A DNA stretch of 64,000 nt from positions 1,426,001 through 1,490,000 of the forward strand of contig OZ219862.1 of assembly GCA_964291445.2 (NCBI GenBank), written 5' to 3'. Below, one piece after another: positions 62,112-64,000 of this stretch; the stretch's first letter is position 1; each line of letters begins with the position of its first letter. The DNA comes from JAPOXR01 sp964291445. GTDB lineage: Bacteria > Pseudomonadota > Alphaproteobacteria > Rhodobacterales > Rhodobacteraceae. Made by a program: the position numbers and the translations under genes. The notes beneath the pieces are model-generated. The model had not been told where the DNA came from. It searched no databases and saw nothing but the letters and a program-made list of their open reading frames with translations.

Positions 62112-62396
62112 ATGAACCGTAGCGAGTTGATCAAGAGTATCCAGGAAATGTATCCGGATCTCCGCTACGACGAAGTGAAGCGGGTCGTGAATTCGATTTT
62201 CGAGGAAATCACCAGGACGCTGTGCGAGGGCGGCCGCGTCGAGTTGCGCGGCTTTGGCGTGTTCTCCGTTCGGGAAAGGCGGGCCAAGGATGCCAGGAAC
62301 CCGCGTACCGGCGAGGCCGTGCACGTGGAGCGCAAATTCGTTCCCTTCTTCAAGCCCGGGAAGCTGATTCGCCATCGTCTGAATTCCCCCGACTGA
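62112..62396 (+). CDS. ihfB: Integration host factor subunit beta
   Basis: A 94-residue HU/IHF protein with AAGGAG 6 nt upstream of the ATG. The dimer core is MNRSELIKSIQEMYPDLRYD, and the DNA-bending arm contains GFGVFSVRERRAKDARNPRT with the intercalating Pro. IHF bends DNA in recombination, transcription and replication. It lies between rpsA and lapA, as in most alphaproteobacteria. Confidence 0.95.
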   Translation: MNRSELIKSIQEMYPDLRYDEVKRVVNSIFEEITRTLCEGGRVELRGFGVFSVRERRAKDARNPRTGEAVHVERKFVPFFKPGKLIRHRLNSPD

Positions 62397-62413
62397 CAAG
62401 CCGGCCAACGCTG

Positions 62414-62755
62414 ATGCAGATCATTCGGTGGGCATTCCTGGGTGCTGTCGGCATCATCCTCATGTTCTTGGCCGTCGCCAACCGGGACCCCGTGACCCTG
62501 CGGCTGGTTCCCGACGATCTTGCGGGCCTGGTTCCGGTGCCCGGCCCGGTGTCGGTGCCGGTATTCCTGGTCATTTTCGCCGGTATCCTGTTCGGACTGG
62601 TCATCGGATTCCTGTGGGAGTGGATGCGGGAGCGCAAACACCGGATGGAGGCGACGAAGCGCCGGCACGAGGTTGCCAGGCTCGAGAACGAGGTCCATGG
62701 GCTCAGGAAGGAGAAGGCGGTGGACCAGGACGAGATCCTTGCGCTGCTCGACTGA
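62414..62755 (+). CDS. lapA: LapA-domain membrane protein (DUF1049)
   Basis: A 113-residue protein: N-terminal membrane segment IIRWAFLGAVGIILMFLAVA, NRDPVTLRLVP, a second membrane segment VPVFLVIFAGILFGLVIGFL and a C-terminal charged coiled coil. This is the LapA layout; LapA works with LapB in envelope assembly and lipopolysaccharide control in E. coli. 17 bp after ihfB, so probably cotranscribed. Confidence 0.85.
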   Translation: MQIIRWAFLGAVGIILMFLAVANRDPVTLRLVPDDLAGLVPVPGPVSVPVFLVIFAGILFGLVIGFLWEWMRERKHRMEATKRRHEVARLENEVHGLRKEKAVDQDEILALLD

Positions 62756-62798
62756 CCAGGCCAGGCAAACCAGACAATGGAAAATTCGACAGCGGTCA

Positions 62799-62892
62799 GG
62801 ATTTGCGAGCGTGACTGACGGGACCATGCGGGCGTTGGATATTTCGATGGGATTCGGGATTAGCGAGCGTGACTGACAGGACCAGGCGGGCG
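62799..62892 (+). repeat. Tandem duplication in front of trpF
   Basis: 36-bp units at 62799-62834 and 62857-62892 agree at 33 positions (shared core GCGAGCGTGACTGAC). Each is followed by a TTGGA...TCGAT sequence, the second of which is the trpF start region (62898), so the duplication includes a decoy copy of the start. The period is 58 bp before the extra AGGCG in copy 2. Confidence 0.85.
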
Positions 62893-62897
62893 AGGCG

Positions 62898-63542
62898 TTG
62901 GACGAGTCGATAAAGGTCAAGATCTGCGGGTTGTCGAATGCCGGCGACGTGGCGGCGGCGGTCGAGGCTGGTGCCGATTATGTCGGGTTTGTCGCCTTCG
63001 AGCGGTCGGCGAGGCATGTTCCGGTCTCGGAGTTCGGTCCCCTGGTTGCAGAGTCCGGTCCGGCAATCTCGGTTGCACTTGCCGTCAACCCGTCGGATGA
63101 ACTGATCGATGCCTTGCTCGAAGCGGCCCCGATCGAGATGATACAGCTTCATGGCGACGAATCGGTCGAGCGGGTCGGCCAGCTCCGCACCCGGTTTGGC
63201 CTGCCGGTGATGAAGGCGGTCGGCCTTGGCGGCCGGTCGGATTTGGCGGCGCTGGACCAATTTGCCGATGCGGCCGACCAGCTGCTGGTCGATACCCGGT
63301 TGCCGCCCGGAAGCCCGGCTCCCGGTGGCGGCGGAATTGCCTTTGACTGGACAATGATCGCCGGCCGCAACTGGACGCAGCCCTGGATGCTTGCCGGCGG
63401 GCTGGATGCCGGCAATGTTGCACCTGCCATGGCGATTACCGGTGCCACCCAGCTTGACGTGTCCTCCGGAGTCGAATCATCTCCTGGCTGCAAGGACCCG
63501 GCCAAGTTTGCCGAATTCATAACAGCTGCGAAAGGGCTCTGA
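62898..63542 (+). CDS. trpF: Phosphoribosylanthranilate isomerase
   Basis: A 214-residue TIM barrel starting at TTG (62898). KVKICGLSNAGD (catalytic Cys), GFVAFERSARHV, QLHGDESVERV and the catalytic Asp in LLVDTRLPPGSPAPGGGGIA, ending with LAGGLDAGNV and LDVSSGVE. It performs the Amadori step of tryptophan synthesis. The stop overlaps closely with trpB (one-base gap). The start codon lies in a duplicated stretch. Confidence 0.93.
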   Translation: MDESIKVKICGLSNAGDVAAAVEAGADYVGFVAFERSARHVPVSEFGPLVAESGPAISVALAVNPSDELIDALLEAAPIEMIQLHGDESVERVGQLRTRFGLPVMKAVGLGGRSDLAALDQFADAADQLLVDTRLPPGSPAPGGGGIAFDWTMIAGRNWTQPWMLAGGLDAGNVAPAMAITGATQLDVSSGVESSPGCKDPAKFAEFITAAKGL

Positions 63543-63543
63543 C

Positions 63544-64000
63544 ATGCAGACCGACTTGCCGAATACCTACAGAAGCGGACCGGATGAGCGGGGAATGTTC
63601 GGCAGTTTTGGCGGACGATTCGTCTCCGAAACCCTGATGCCGCTGATTCTCGACCTGGAAGCGGAATTCGAGACGGCACGGCATGATCAGGAATTCTGGA
63701 ACGAGATGGATTTGCTGTGGAAGCATTATGTCGGCAGGCCGTCGCCCCTCTACCATGCCGAACGCCTGACGGCCCATCTCGGCGGCGCACGAATCTACAT
63801 GAAGCGTGACGAGTTGAACCATACTGGCGCTCACAAGATCAACAATGTCCTCGGACAGATCCTGCTGGCCCGGCGCATGGGCAAGACCCGCATCATCGCC
63901 GAGACCGGTGCCGGTCAACACGGTGTGGCAACTGCGACCGTGTGCGCCAGGTTCGGACTGGAATGCATCGTCTATATGGGCGTCCACGATGTCGAACGGC
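63544..64000 (+). CDS. trpB: Tryptophan synthase beta chain, partial
   Basis: The first about 152 residues are present; the gene runs off the right window edge. PDERGMFGSFGGRFVSETLM is the conserved N-terminus, and Lys98 in HTGAHKINN is the PLP-binding lysine. ETGAGQHGVATATVCA follows. It makes tryptophan from indole and serine. It starts one base after the trpF stop and is presumably followed by trpA. Confidence 0.96.
   Translation, partial: MQTDLPNTYRSGPDERGMFGSFGGRFVSETLMPLILDLEAEFETARHDQEFWNEMDLLWKHYVGRPSPLYHAERLTAHLGGARIYMKRDELNHTGAHKINNVLGQILLARRMGKTRIIAETGAGQHGVATATVCARFGLECIVYMGVHDVER

Noticed and set aside
62799..62898. Possible trp leader peptide/attenuator before trpF
   Set aside because: The upstream short frame has no Trp codons, and there are no alternative hairpins with a U-tract, so there is no basis for attenuation.

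Overview
The window reads as chromosomal DNA of a GC-rich alphaproteobacterium. Supporting this are the order hflK-hflC-DUF2065-Do protease, the block cmk-rpsA-ihfB-lapA-trpF-trpB, DUF2842 genes, a PhaR-type polyhydroxyalkanoate (PHA) regulator with class I phaC and intracellular phaZ, and a TAXI-type TRAP transporter. I cannot name a genus. No tRNA, rRNA or CRISPR array was seen.

Housekeeping ends. At 1-8.5 kb lie, on the minus strand, a Do-like protease (cut by the window edge), DUF2065, hflC, hflK, gor and rpiA, followed by sdaA and a denD-like epimerase on the plus strand. At 21.8-26.2 kb are a thiamine pyrophosphokinase, pyrG, secG and purA. At 54-64 kb are phaC/phaZ, an SLC13 permease, cmk, rpsA, ihfB, lapA, trpF and the start of trpB.

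Catabolic and transport accessory regions. At 9.2-20.3 kb a minus-strand operon encodes a complete oligopeptide-type ABC importer and an M19 dipeptidase, with a ComA-like (phosphosulfolactate synthase family) protein and an MmgE/PrpD protein inside it. A plus-strand SDR and a phytanoyl-CoA-dioxygenase-like oxygenase diverge from it. At 35.5-41.1 kb a TAXI receptor, a fused TRAP permease and a sulfatase form an operon facing a divergent LysR regulator. At 44-48.4 kb lie TerB, a PhnD-like binding protein, a GMP-synthase-like amidotransferase, a MhpD-like hydratase, phaR and a pRiA4b ORF-3 protein.

Defence and toxin modules with duplicated host DNA. At 26.4-35.3 kb two 478-bp direct repeats, each with a whole DUF2842 gene, plus a third DUF2842 tail, act as boundaries. 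Between copies 1 and 2 are a GSU2403-type nucleotidyltransferase, a broken DUF2493 gene, and a cluster of four genes: a DUF6932-like protein with a GS-X9-DxD signature, an XRE-ImmA/IrrE fusion, a beta-family protein and a convergent sce7726-like nuclease. Between copy 2 and the third fragment is a PIN-like toxin/antitoxin pair. At 48.5-54 kb hipBA is likewise bracketed by two copies of the end of an FAD oxidoreductase gene. In both places an ISKra4-type remnant abuts a duplicated segment and its 62-bp terminal motif faces the defence module. The four-gene cluster is the best candidate for an undescribed defence or toxin-antitoxin system. higBA is at 42.4-43.1 kb, and IS110, IS256 and IS1595 remnants are scattered nearby.
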